DNA from: Ophiura sarsii
Taxonomy: Eukaryota; Echinodermata; Ophiuroidea; Amphilepidida; Ophiuridae
DNA length: 64,000 bases
Direction of reading: 5' to 3'
NCBI GenBank assembly: GCA_035610835.1
Contig: CM069452.1
Location: 9,939,109-10,003,108 of the forward strand
Part shown: positions 12,188 to 23,300 of the stretch, piece by piece
Layout: each line of letters starts with the position of its first letter
How positions within the stretch are numbered: position 1 is the stretch's first letter
The notes under the pieces: model-generated
Database searches by the model: none
What the model was told of the DNA's origin: nothing
The model's input: only the letters and a program-made list of their open reading frames with translations
Translations under genes and position numbers: made by a program

Positions 12188-12511
12188 TTATGGCGGGTGA
12201 TATTCCCGAACCACGATGCCTCTCCAAATCTTCCTATCCAACATAGCTGTCTTGATTTCTTCTACCTGCAATCCTGTGTCAAGCTTTAGTAAGTCAATGT
12301 AGGTTAGGGCTGGTCTACCACGCTTTCTAACTCCATGCTTTGGTACCCAATGTATAATTTTGGAGACCAGCTCATTGGACCCTCTGAAGCAATGTCCTGC
12401 AAATCTTGATCTACGCTCCCTGATCTTGTCCGAGACTTTGGGCATATCCGCGTACAGGTCCTTATTTGTCACATGCTGTCTCCAGTTGATGTTGAACACA
12501 GTTCTAAGCAT
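12188..12511 (-). pseudogene. LINE C-terminal segment
   Basis: 107 codons beginning MLRTVFNINWRQHVTN and containing RRSRFAGHCFRG and RKRGRPALTYIDLL, the usual C-terminal tail of this endonuclease-RT family. Follows the RT in a shifted frame. Confidence 0.85.
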
Positions 12512-13950
12512 TCTAGTGTAACATCCGTCCTTAGCTGTTTACTAAGCTTTGGGGTGACTGTCCATGACTCACATCCATAGAGGAGGACTGATTTTACAGT
12601 AGCTATGAACAGTCTTTCTTTGAGCTTTCTGGATAGTGATTGGGCCTTCCATAACTGACTGAGTTTGCCACAAGCTCTCCATGCAGCTGCTTTGCGTGTT
12701 TTGATGTCCTTTTCAGTACTGTTCATCCAGGCTCCAATGTACTTGAAGTCCTCCACTTTATCAAGGGGCATACCTTCGCTTGTAGTGATTACAGGTACTT
12801 GCTTCTGGTTGAAGGACATGTACTTTGTCTTTGCAGCGTTCATTTTGAGCCCAACTTTACCCACCGAATTCTCCACTCTGTTAAGTAGTGATTGCGCTTG
12901 AGACACTTCTTCAGACAACAGTGCAATGTCGTCAGCAAAGTCAAGGTCAGTAACTGTGGTTGGTCCTATTCGTCTGCTGTTTCTTTTTGTTAAGCGGAAT
13001 CCTAGCTCCTCTTCTTTGACATCTAGGGCGTAGTCGAGAACAATGACAAAGAGATATGGAGCCAAGGTGTCACTTTGTAGTACTCCAGCCAGTATTTCAA
13101 ATTCCTCAGTTTCCCCATCAGGTGATATAACCTTTGCCTTGGTGTCCTTGTATATTTCTGCAATCGCATTTGTAAGCTGCTCAGGTATACCACAGGCCTT
13201 CATAATTTGCAGCATTCGTCCCCTATGTATTGTGTCAAACGCCTTCTTGAAGTCTATAAAGGTTATGATGGCTGGCAGGTTGTTTGATCTAATTCCCTCA
13301 ATAATTCTTCGGAGGGCAAGAATGTGGCCAACCGTGGTATGTCCAACTCGAAAGCCATTTTGATTAGCTCTCAAGTGGATGTCAAGCTCCGGTCTGATTC
13401 TGTTGAGTATCATCTTGTTGTATAGCTTGGCAACAATTGAGCTCAGACTTATTCCACGGTAGTTGCCTCCCAAACTGAGATCACCTGATTTTGGTATTGG
13501 TATTATGTTGAGAATAGACCATTGGTCTGGCTTTTTCCCGTTCATCAAGGCATCGTTGCAGAAGTCCAGTATTATATTATCCAAATCACATCTTTTGAGC
13601 ATTTCAGGTGTGATACCATCTTCCCCACTGCTTTCCCCCTCTACAAGTGCCTTCTTAGCCCTCACATATTCCTCCAAGTCAAAGGGTCCTTCTTTTATGC
13701 TGAGATTTGATAGTACTGGGGCAATTTCCTCATCTTCATTACATATGTGCGGTGGGCTCCCAAGTAGATTTTTGAAATGAGTATACCAATTATCTAGTCT
13801 CTCCTTTTGCGTGGATCCTTTGATTTGTCCTTTTCTTGTAGTGAATCTTCCTGATATTTTGTTGATCAGTTTCAAACTCTTACCATGCTTGCAGTTTATG
13901 TGGGCATTGTCTACCTCTCTAAGCTTATTGGTAAGGTCTTCCTCTTTCAC
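12469..13950 (-). pseudogene. LINE reverse transcriptase domain
   Basis: 493 codons open. RT landmarks in order: PIPKSGD, NYRGISL, NQNGFRVG, TFIDFKKAFD (motif A aspartate), VLQSDTLAP (motif B; the usual G of QGD is replaced by S), LDFADDIALLS (motif C, YADD-type with F) and LYGCESWTVTPK at the C-terminus. It overlaps the C-terminal fragment 12188-12511 in another frame, so one frameshift separates them. The upstream boundary at 13950 is also a break. Confidence 0.88.
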
Positions 13951-13967
13951 ATGATAATAAGCCTCCT

Positions 13968-14225
13968 CTAGGCTCTTCTTAGCCTCCTTATAATTTCTCC
14001 AATTTTCCTCTTCATATTAGTGTCTAGTTGATATTTTGCATACGCTTCTTCAATTTGTGATCTCGCCCTTGATACCTGGGCGTCATTTGAGAAGTAGATT
14101 ATTTTCTCTTTTTTCCTCACAGGAATCACTTCCTCTGCAGCATCTTGAGTGGCTTTAATGAATCTGGAATATTTCTCAGATGCAGTTTCTACTTCATCCT
14201 GGAGGGGTTGAAACCTATTATGCAC
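13968..14225 (-). pseudogene. LINE linker between endonuclease and RT
   Basis: Lysine/arginine- and glutamate-rich 85-codon piece (SEKYSRFIKATQDAAEEVIP and following). Its position and composition match the segment between endonuclease and RT in this LINE type. Separated from the RT frame by about 18 bp and a stop. Confidence 0.7.
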
Positions 14226-14517
14226 CTCTATGCTATATTTGGCTTGTAGATCATTATCAGTTGTAAGTAGCTTCCAGTCGTATTGCTTTTTCCGTTTGAT
14301 GATTTTACTCTTTCTGAGGCTTAATCAGATACGAGCAGAGACGATTCTATGGTCAGATCCCACACTAGCTAAGGTGTTATATGCTTCAGAATTTAGAACA
14401 CTGTTTTGCCATTTCCGCCTGACAAGGATGTAGTCCAGCTGTAGTTTGTTGCCGCTTGGGCTGACATATGTCTACAACTTGCCTTTAATATAAGATCTTT
14501 CTCTTTAGCCAAGTCTG

Positions 14518-15039
14518 CTAGGTACTCTCCATTTCTATTTGTGTCATCATGGTAAGTGAATTTGGCGTCATCCTATCCAAGCCTAGCATTGAAGTCGCCA
14601 ACATGTTGTGTGCTGGAATGGAGTCTATTGCCCCCTTTAGACTGTTGTAATGATCTCCTACGATGTCTTCATCCGCCACATTTGTAGGGCAGTAGGTCAC
14701 CACTACAGTTGTTGCTGGGTTACCATGGAAGTTGACTATGAGTGTACCATCAGAATGTGGCTTGATACTTGCTAATGATCTGAGTGCTCTGTTATTGAGT
14801 AGTATCCCGACTCCACCTACAGCTGCACCCGCTTTATTTCTTGTTGCTGAGGTAGTGATCAGAGTTCCACCCATAATGCTCTCATACTTCACTGGGTCAT
14901 CATGGACAATGCGGTGTTCCTGTATCCCGATCATGTCAATTTTACATTTAAGTAGATTGGTTACAAGCTCCTCCCTGCATCGACTCTCTCTGATAGTTCT
15001 CACATTCATGGTAGATATATAGTAATATTGGTCTTGCAT
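14518..15039 (-). pseudogene. LINE AP-type endonuclease domain (N-terminal part)
   Basis: Starts TMNVRTIRE and continues IDMIGIQEHR, the catalytic Glu-bearing IQE motif of exonuclease/endonuclease/phosphatase-fold nucleases, then VGILLNNRAL and VTYCPTN. The GDFNA motif expected next is disrupted (TSMLGLD). A later ASVGSDHRIV piece on the same strand near 14340-14385 is in a different frame and is followed by a stop. Confidence 0.82.
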
Positions 15040-15789
15040 GTTGCAAGTGGTCTCCTATTGCGCGCTCTGCCGTCAAGTTTACTCTTGCAAGAGAAGCGAT
15101 TGGGACAGGAGGGCTGATGGAATTGCCTCCTGTATCTACAACCTATAGTAAAGCAAAGCATGGACAAAGGTGCATAGGAGAGGCATGCAGAGTAAGGAGC
15201 AAGATGGGAGATAGAGGAAAGGACGAATTTGTGGTAGAGCAGAAGGTTGGAGTTTCGCTACTTACAGCCAGTTTTAAACCACCCTAATAATTACCCTAAT
15301 AATTACTACTATCAGCCAATTAATATATAACAACAGATCAGCTATTATACACTCTCTTGTCTTGTAAACAACTCTTGAAAACATGGATTTTGCCACCAAA
15401 ATCAACTTTATATGTTGCTTAGAACAAAAGTTATATGGCAAAATATTTTTTTGTAAATGGCGGCCATTTTGAGATCCAAGATGGCGGCCATGCATGTATG
15501 TTAGACATAGGAACATAGCTAGAGCACTTGTGAACTCCCTTGTATTAAAAAGATGTGGTTTGCCACCAAGTTTGACTTCATATGTTGCTCAGAACAAAAG
15601 TTATAGGGTAAATTATATTGGAAATGGCGGCCATTTTGAAATCCAAGATGGCGGCCAATCGGCAGATGGAAAAAAATGCTACCAATGGATTTCTGATACC
15701 TGAGGGTCTACTTTAGCCAATAAAACCAAAAAAACCATCCTTAGCAAAAAAAAAAGCAAAATTACATAACATCCTACACTATCATTCAT

Positions 15790-17720
15790 ATAAATAACCT
15801 AGATAAAGCACCCCTATTTCTATCCGCGGCACTCCTACCCTTAAGTTATTTAAGAATAAATAATAAACAAATTAATAATCGCTCCTAACCATACAATGGC
15901 CTCGATTTACTTGTTTACACAATCCAGCACTGAATCATGATGAAGTGACAATTTTTATAGAGTAATCACTTATATCATAAAACAATGACTCAATTTACAT
16001 TCATACAATATTTGTGTGTGCACTGGTAATTTTTATAATCATTCACACTACCGTTGACATTGCAAGCCTTAATATTTGATCGAGAATTAGATTGAAACAA
16101 TTAATTCAAGGGTAAGACCTCAATCCAAAATTTAGGCATGAAAATTAGGAACAGCTGGCTTCATGTAACAATCCTAAAATCATAAACAATATTTAATATC
16201 AGAAAAGTGCAACGGCAATTCACAAATGCATCCAGTTATGAATGACGTTCAATTATTTCTACCGACAAAGTACTCATGCAATTTGATACTGGAAATATTT
16301 TTGGAACACACTGTAATAATCCAAAGTCACAGTATGATACAGCGTAATTTTACAAAGCATAATATTTTTGGGATACACTGTAATTTTCTAACCTGCCCAG
16401 AATGCCCTTTATAATAAGTAAACATGAAGCGGCCCAGCGCGCAGTTTAAAACCCGCTTCTCAAACATCAAACAAAGCCGACAGGTTCCTGGTATTGACAC
16501 GCGACGGCGATATTACACACACAGGTTTTGATAACAATACAAAATTGAATTTCTATAAATCGCGTAAATCAGAATTAGAATTCAAAATCAGAATTCAACT
16601 GACCATCCGCACATTAGAAGTGTTCATAATCACCACAGTGTCATCGTCAGCACCATTTGTCAATCACAAAGAGAAATTTTGGAGGTATAAAAATGATACC
16701 GTCATCCCCCGATGCATAGAAAAATGAGTTCCCCATACCTAAAACACTAGAAAAATACGATTCCCATTTTGGTCAAATAAATGTGACCTCCCACGACCTC
16801 ACCTAGGAATCACGTCAGAACGGTACTAAATTTTGTGAAGTCAACAGGGTATTAATCGCAAACTACAGAGGTTTATCTAACTCACCGTGCCAATCCCGGC
16901 CTCGTAGCAATATTTACAAAATCGTGAGAAGCAAAAGAAAAACTGACATGGTTTCTCTCGGAAAAAGGAAAAGAAATACAACTGGCTTATTCATCCGCTG
17001 TTAAAATCACGGAACTCACATGTAAAAATCTTGCATCTATCTTGACCACGAAAACGCGTAGAAATCGCTCAAATTACAAAATACATGAATCATAAAACTT
17101 ACAATGAAAGGATGTTAATCAAAACGTCCGATTTCTACCAAATTTCGATGTTTTTCTTTTTCAGCTCTCCGGGTTTTCTACACAGCGTTCCACGCAAATG
17201 ATTTCCTATACCTAGTGCAACTTTGCTGTTGTTATGCGCGGTCATTGAAATCGCCATAACTTTAAAAGTATCCATTTGATTTTGTTGAATGAGGTATCAA
17301 TCTGCGGAGAAGAAATTTGCTCTTTTAATGTATATCTCCGATTCCTGGTACCGATTATCTATTTTGAATTAGCCAACCTCAAAGCACCTGGTCCGGGACT
17401 TTTGGTGCTAGGTTTATGTCCCTTTTTCGTGATTGATACTAAATATACAACATTTATATGTTTAACATGACACTTAGCTTGATATGATAATCTAGGGTTT
17501 TAATCATAACTATTTAATTTTAACATGGTACATTTCACAGAATGTCATTGAAATATAGGGCCTACCTAGGCTACCTGGAAAGTCAATCACCCTTTTTCGA
17601 TCCATCTATAAAAATACGGTAATTGACCGACAGCTGTTACTTTTTAGAACGTTCGAAGGAGAGATGTTTTATGGCTGCATCCTTCGTGCATGTGTCTGTG
17701 TGTCAGTCTGTCAAATACAT
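15790..17720. other. No gene recognised
   Basis: A/T-rich sequence without long frames, repeats or TIR pairs that I could detect. Confidence 0.6.
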
Positions 17721-18312
17721 ACATACATATACACAAAGAATTAAGTTAAGCACCCCCTAATATATGTATACATTGGCATATATTCTAAGGTATGTGAGAT
17801 CAAATAATAATGATTGGTATGACATTAGCAATTATCCATTGATGAAATGCAGATGAGTGCACTCATCTGTGACGCCCATCGCTCGTGTTATCATCCACGT
17901 GGTCGTAGGTCGTAGGGTTGAGTCAGTGATCCGATCACGTGGGTCCTACACACGTTATTGACGCAAAGATCGCTAGAGGTCTTCTCAGAACAATGACTGT
18001 ACGTTAGAAAACATAAACGTCATCCACACTGTCCGTGATGGACCTATAGCTCCATACTTAAATTGAGGTGAAAATATGCCTAAAATTCCCAAAAAATGTC
18101 ACCTTAAATTATTCAGAATAAAATATTGAAAACGGCATGATTGTTATGTTTTTATGTGACCATAATATCACTTCTCCAGAAAATATAGCAATATCATGGG
18201 TATACTACACTGTTTTGACGACAACAAACTTGTAATGTGCGAGGTTGTAAAAAAACGGGGGGGGGGGGGGGGGGGGGGGGGGTGCTTAACTTAATTCTTT
18301 GTGTATACATAC
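17721..18312. repeat. Inverted 35-bp arms beside the CR1/L2-like LINE
   Basis: TATACACAAAGAATTAAGTT followed by AAGCACCCCC at 17731-17757, and the reverse complement directly after a run of more than 30 G at 18283-18312. The right arm touches the LINE 3' end. A perfect 20-bp palindrome (CAGATGAGTG and inverse, 17850-17869) lies between. Confidence 0.65.
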
Positions 18313-18441
18313 GAAAGGCTTTTATACCGCGCCATTTCTATAAGACCTTGGCGCAAAAATATACACAAAAAATACATGAAAATCTACATGGCATCAAAAG
18401 CAATCAACAGAGAAATATCTAACAAGATTAAATAGAAGCAA

Positions 18442-18636
18442 TCAGATTTGTGAAAACAGGTGATGTTTGAGAGCTTTCTTAAACACTGTAACAGAGCATG
18501 ATGTGCGGACTGCAACTGGTAATTTGTTCCATAGTTTTGGTGCAGCATAGAAGAAAGCTTTGTCAGCAGCCGATGCAAGAGTCCGGTTATGAATTTTGTG
18601 TTCTGTGAGACGAGACAAATCGGATGCAGAACGCAA
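18442..18636 (-). pseudogene. CR1/L2-like LINE C-terminus (shifted frame)
   Basis: 64 codons: SASDLSRLTEHKIHNRTLAS, then FFYAAPKLWNKLPVAVR and FKKALKHHLF. This is the conserved WN.LP..(I/V)R..FK..LK..LF tail of CR1/L2/jockey-type RTs. Confidence 0.85.
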
Positions 18637-19954
18637 TCCCTCTCGCCCTGGTGAGTACAGAGTCAGGTGGGCCAGATGTTAAGTAAGCCGGACCCAAACC
18701 TGCGAGACATTTGTAAATGTAGAGCATGGTCTTGAAGTAGATGCGCTCCGTCACAGGTAGCCAGTGCAGTTGTTTCAAAAGTGGGGAAGCATGTTCTTTC
18801 TTTGCAACACAGAAGATTAGCTTCGCAGCCCAGTTCTGCAGAACTTGTAGACGAGCAATTTCTTTAGCATTTGCACCCATGAGTAATACATTTCCATAGT
18901 CTAGTCTGGACAGAACAAGGGAACGGACAATGTCGTATGTGTTGAAGTCAAGAAAGCGTCGAATTCGCGAATTGTTCCTTAGATGAAATGATACACTACT
19001 GCGAAGAGTTGAAACTTGCCTGGACATAGTCATATGGGTGTCAAATATGACTCCTAGGTTTAGTTTCAATGAGTTGCTTGTCATCCACAAGCTGATCTCG
19101 TGAATGCAAGATGTAAGTGAGTTGAGAGCAGATTGAATGGAAGAGCCATCTGAAGGATCAAACTTCGCCAGTAGCTGCACATCATCCGCATAGAGATGGT
19201 ACATCAAACCATGCTTCCTTATAATCCTTCCAATTGGTATTGTATAGATGGAAAAAGATAATGGTCCCACTATGGAGCCCTGCGGCGTTCCGTATTTCAG
19301 CGAACATTTCTTGGAATGAGCACCATTGATATTTACACTTGTGGTCCGCCCGGTGAAATAAGAGACAAACCACTTCAAAGCAGTGCCTGTCAGTCCAACT
19401 TCGTTCTTCATTCTATCAAAGAGTACACTGTGACTTATAATGTCGAAAGCGGCACTTAGATCCAGGAGCACAATGAACACGCCTTGTTGTTGGTAGAGAG
19501 AAATCATGATGTAATTTTTGACGCTAAGTAGTGCAGTCTCTGTGCTGTGTGCCGCCCGGTACGCTGATTGAAGTGGTTCGCCAAGGTTGTTCACCAACAT
19601 GTGATTTGTAATAGTGTTCACAACATATTTCTCGATAACTTTCGCTAAGAAAGGAATGTTTGACACTGGTCGGTAATGCTTCAGGTTGTTTGGATCGAGA
19701 GATGGCTTCTTGATGATAGGGCTGATAATGGCGTGCTTCAAGCTCTGTGGAAAAACCCCTGTGGATATGGACATATTAACAATTTTGGTAATGGCAGAAA
19801 CAAAGATATAAGAGTTATTCTTCAAAAAACATGTTGGGATGGGGTCAAGCATGCAACTTTTAGCTGCAAACCTATTGATTAATTGTGTGACCTCATCCTC
19901 AGTTAACGTCTTAAACTCAGATAGTTCACCAGTAACATTAACATCATCATACAA
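18587..19954 (-). pseudogene. CR1/L2-like reverse transcriptase ORF
   Basis: 455 codons open, with intact motif A aspartate, SxxG-type QGS motif B and YADD motif C. A short deletion seems to follow TSNSLKLNL, where the usual NxxKTE segment is missing before GVIFDTHMTMSRQV. The last residues (CIRFVSSHRTQNS) run out of frame; the correct continuation (LRSASDLSRLTEHKI) is in 18442-18636. Confidence 0.88.
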
Positions 19955-19990
19955 TTGTATGATCCTGGGTTCGATTCCCGGGCGAGATCG
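19946..19990 (+). other. tRNA-like T-arm fragment beside LINE 5' end
   Basis: An 18-bp palindrome (ATCATACAATTGTATGAT) is followed by CCTGGGTTCGATTCCCGGG, a perfect tRNA T-arm and B-box, then GCGAGATC. No acceptor, D-arm or anticodon arm is upstream, where the LINE begins in the opposite direction. Best read as the 3' remnant of a tRNA or tRNA-derived SINE. Confidence 0.55.
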
Positions 19991-20090
19991 TTTTTCCTAT
20001 TATTGTCTCTTTTCTACCCACGACGGCGAACCTGGTTAAAATATTTATAATTTGTTATACCCGTCGTATATGCCTATTATTTCTATATAC

Positions 20091-20120
20091 AATTGTATAC
20101 CAAACATTTGGTATACAATT
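20091..20120. repeat. Perfect 14-bp-arm hairpin
   Basis: AATTGTATACCAAA, CA loop, TTTGGTATACAATT; 230 bp upstream of the sialyltransferase start codon. Confidence 0.95.
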
Positions 20121-20348
20121 TTTCATCTGATTCAATAAAGATAGTCCCTCTATCGACACGATTTGCAAACTGCTCTACAATATTGTTTGCTTTCCCACCC
20201 TTTTACATAGGTCACCAACAATACATGAAAGCAGATGATACCACCATGCCATGTCCCTCTCTCGCGTTAGTTCTGTAGATGTCAAAGGACAGATAATCTG
20301 GGTACACTGATTTGTGAACAGAGGTAACGGTAGACAACTGTCATCAAC

Positions 20349-20374
20349 ATGGCTACAGGAAATGCTTCAAAAAG
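20349..20374 (+). CDS. ST6GalNAc-like, coding exon 1 (start codon, cytosolic tail)
   Basis: ATG followed by eight codons (MATGNASK plus two bases) and the donor AG|GTATGT. It ends two bases into a codon. The next exon supplies the third base (C), giving AGC and running straight into the membrane helix. A basic or polar tail of about ten residues before the helix is normal for Golgi glycosyltransferases. The exon is too short to show as an ORF; it is supported by the donor, the phase match and the position 1.7 kb upstream of the anchor exon. No promoter could be identified upstream; a LINE ends about 0.4 kb before. Confidence 0.72.
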
Positions 20375-23300
20375 GTATGTAAAACAAAAGGTTCTGTATG
20401 CTGTTACTCTTGACTTTGGGGCAATTGTGATCCAACGTGGTATTATCAATATATGATGCAAAGCGCGGATACCGCAGAGCAAATAGCTGTTTCAAGATGA
20501 AAAAATAAAAGAGGAAAGAAAAAGACATCTTGGTAGCATGATGACTCCCAATAGTCATCTTTCTAACGAACTATATCAGGAGGGCTCATCTTTAGACTGA
20601 AGGCTCTGAATATATAACTGCATTAATATCTAATGAATTATTTTCCCCTCTATTATTGGTACAATGAATAATTTGTTGGTACAATCAATAGCTTTTCCAG
20701 TTTAACAACAGAAATATTTTCATTGAGCACTAAAAATTATGCAGAATGAGTTAATATGCAATCAACAAATCAAATGGTAGAAGGGAAATAACCTGGGGGT
20801 GGGGGGCACTCAACTTATTTTTGGGTAGGAGTGTGCTATCCATAGTCTTAAAAATGGGGGCTACGGAGGGTTTTTTTGACAAAAAAAAGGGTCTTAAGAA
20901 CTGATATTCTCTAAAAAAAAAGTAGGGCTTAAAGTACTGATTACCCCCCCCCCCCCAAAAAAAAAAACAACAAAATGTTTTAGAAAACGAAAAATTGGGT
21001 TTTAGGACGCAATATTTTTAAAAAATTGGGACTTTAGAATGCAAATGTTTGAATTTTTAATAAAATGGGGGTCTTTATAACAGCTGGTACAGGCTCTAAA
21101 GGTTTTTTTAAGAGCGAGCAGAAGAGAGTGAAAAAGGGGTCATACCTATACCACTTTCTAATGTCAGTGCCGCCCCCTTATACATGGGAAATCGAGTCCC
21201 GCCCGACACAAATTTAAGTCCCGGGAACAAAAATCACCGTCCCAAAAAACCGATAGACAAAATAATAATAATGTTACTAAACAAAACCTTGTCAGCTAAA
21301 TCACTCTTATTAATGCAAATTCATAGTAGAGATTCACTAGAAATGGTTTTATTTAGTCAAATATGGGCATTTTTGTTATTCTTTTGCTTGCTATATGCTT
21401 CACTTTCGTGTTTGCCTTATATCGCCATCTTGAAACATGTTGAACACAATTTCGACAAAAGATGGTGCCCTAACAATAATTGTTTTCCATATTTTCTATT
21501 AAAAAATTTAAATGCGCAAGAATCAAGCGTCTTATGAAGGATATTTTTATTTGATTTTATGGTTAATTTTTTGAGCTTTTCGGATAGGTCGCTGAGGGTA
21601 GCGCAACATTTTTTGGCCTTACGTCAAGCTAGTGAAGTGTAAGAGCCATCTAATAATTAGTTACTCCAACATTTTCCACTCTCAAGGGATAAAATATCAG
21701 AAGTCACAGTCACCCTCTGTATTCAATTATAGCTGAAAGTTGTCCTGAAATACTGGAAAGTGACAGTTGAGACTTCTTAGAGTGGATGGTCATTGTACTG
21801 GGTAAAATGTAAGCACATAAAGCATGCTATTTTCAGTGGTACATGTACATGTACATGTAGGTTTCTCATAAATAGTACAGTGAAAATCAATTTTCCATAC
21901 CCTGGCTTAACTCTCTTTTAATAATTATTTATTAGGCCTCAATTGTATCAGGACCACTTTTAAGTAACCACTTTTTATAAATAACTATGCAGGTATTTCA
22001 ATTAGTTTCAAATCACGGTATATGTTTTTGTTTTTATTGCAGCTCTTTGCGTCGTGGCCTTGGTTTCATAGTGGGCTTCACGTTTGTACTGTTGGCCTAC
22101 TACATGTATGTGGTGTATACAATGGGACCACGAACTGTACCAGTACATGAAACCACAAAGTCAGTTAATTATGCAAGGTTTGTATTCAATTATAAATTGT
22201 ATAATTAGGGATTAATCATGTTTCAGCGTACATGTACATGCCCGGGGGGGGGGGGGGGGGGGGTTCTCACATTGATATGGTATACGTATATGTGCCTACC
22301 TTTTGGGGTGCCTTTTCGCAAAAATTGGTATAGCGATGGGGTGGTTTTCATCACAGGCCAAAGCGCCCAATTGGCATAAATTGGGTGTATTTTGAGGCAT
22401 TTTGGAAAAAGCGCCCAATTTGTGCATAATTGGGTGCTTTTCTTACAAAATTGGTATATTGATGGGTGGGAAATTAGCCAAAAAAATAGGTATAGGGAAA
22501 GTCACATTTTCGAAGTCCGGTAGGCACATCCACGTACGATTTTGGCGAAAGTAGCCCCCCCGGGTGTACATGTGTGTTAATAATTCCATGGTATCACCAT
22601 CTACAACGGTGTTTTCATCATCTGCGTGGTTTTTTTTTACAAGGGCAAAGCCCGAGGAAGCCCAAGTGAACCAAAATCAAAAAATCAAAAATCAAAAATA
22701 ATCGTGAGAACAGAGTGGGTTTTTTCTCGTTTTCGTCGGCAAGTGTGAGGTGAGTGAAATCGCTGAGATGTGGTATGTCTGTACCAGAAATTGTAATCAT
22801 AGACTCTATAAAACAGTAAACTCAATCCTATATTGTTGCTCCTCTTTTCTTTCCTTTTTTAGTATTTTTGACAATTTTATGATTTAAGTAACTTTAAAAA
22901 AAAGAAATTCTTAAAATACTAATCCTATTTTTGTCCAACCTGTTACGCTATAGCTTATGTAATAAAAGGTGTTTGCATTTATTTTAGTTGTGTACTTTTC
23001 CCTCTTCTTATTTTGGCAGGCCTTCTATAAATAATAACTTGCACAGCCTTCAAGGCGTGGTAGCCAAAGCCAGTTCAGTATTAGCATATCTTCATGGTCT
23101 AAGAGATTCAGTGCCTGATGGGCATGATCTCACAAATACTACACAAAAAGACACTTCTGCTTCTACAAAACCTGTTCACATTGATGAAATGTTACTAAAG
23201 AATGTCCAGACATTCTTGAGAGATCAAAGCAAATTGAATAGAAGTAAGGATGAATACGCAGCTGAAAAGATATATAGACACGATGATCAGTATTTACAGT

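Larger units (their letters stand above)
12188..15039 (-). mobile_element. Degenerate non-LTR retrotransposon (RTE-like, endonuclease plus RT)
   Basis: One LINE coding region broken into pieces, read right to left: AP endonuclease (14518-15039; a SDHRIV-type motif continues near 14350 after a disruption), a charged linker (13968-14225), reverse transcriptase (12469-13950) and a C-terminal segment (12188-12511). The nearest relatives I recognise are the endonuclease-RT elements often misannotated as craniofacial development protein 2-like. The whole lies between two long inverted arms (11312-11745 and 15370-15784). Confidence 0.85.
11312..15784. repeat. Pair of long inverted arms enclosing the RTE-like LINE
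   Basis: Left arm about 11312-11745 and right arm about 15370-15784 are reverse complements over about 420 bp, roughly 80-85% identical by eye. Both begin at the outside with ATAGTGTAGG and share TTTGCTAAGGATG and AAATCCATTGGTAGC. Each arm contains two diverged tandem units built around ATGGCCGCCAT..TTGG and ATAACTTTTGTTCTGAGCAA. The arms may be termini of one composite element that captured the LINE, or two MITE copies that happen to flank it. Confidence 0.72.
18313..19954 (-). mobile_element. CR1/L2-like LINE, 5'-truncated
   Basis: Minus-strand RT ORF 18587-19954 plus a shifted C-terminal frame 18442-18636. Landmarks: LDPIPTCFLK, KHYRPVSNIPF, LDLSAAFDIISH (motif A), YGTPQGSIVGPLSFSIY (motif B) and YHLYADDVQLL (motif C). 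The tail has RTLASAADKAFFYAAPKLWN. Its 3' end carries GCGC..TTATAGAAATGGCGCGGTATAAA, typical of CR1/L2-type 3' UTRs. No endonuclease is present; it is truncated at about 19954 next to a tRNA-like T-arm. Confidence 0.88.
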
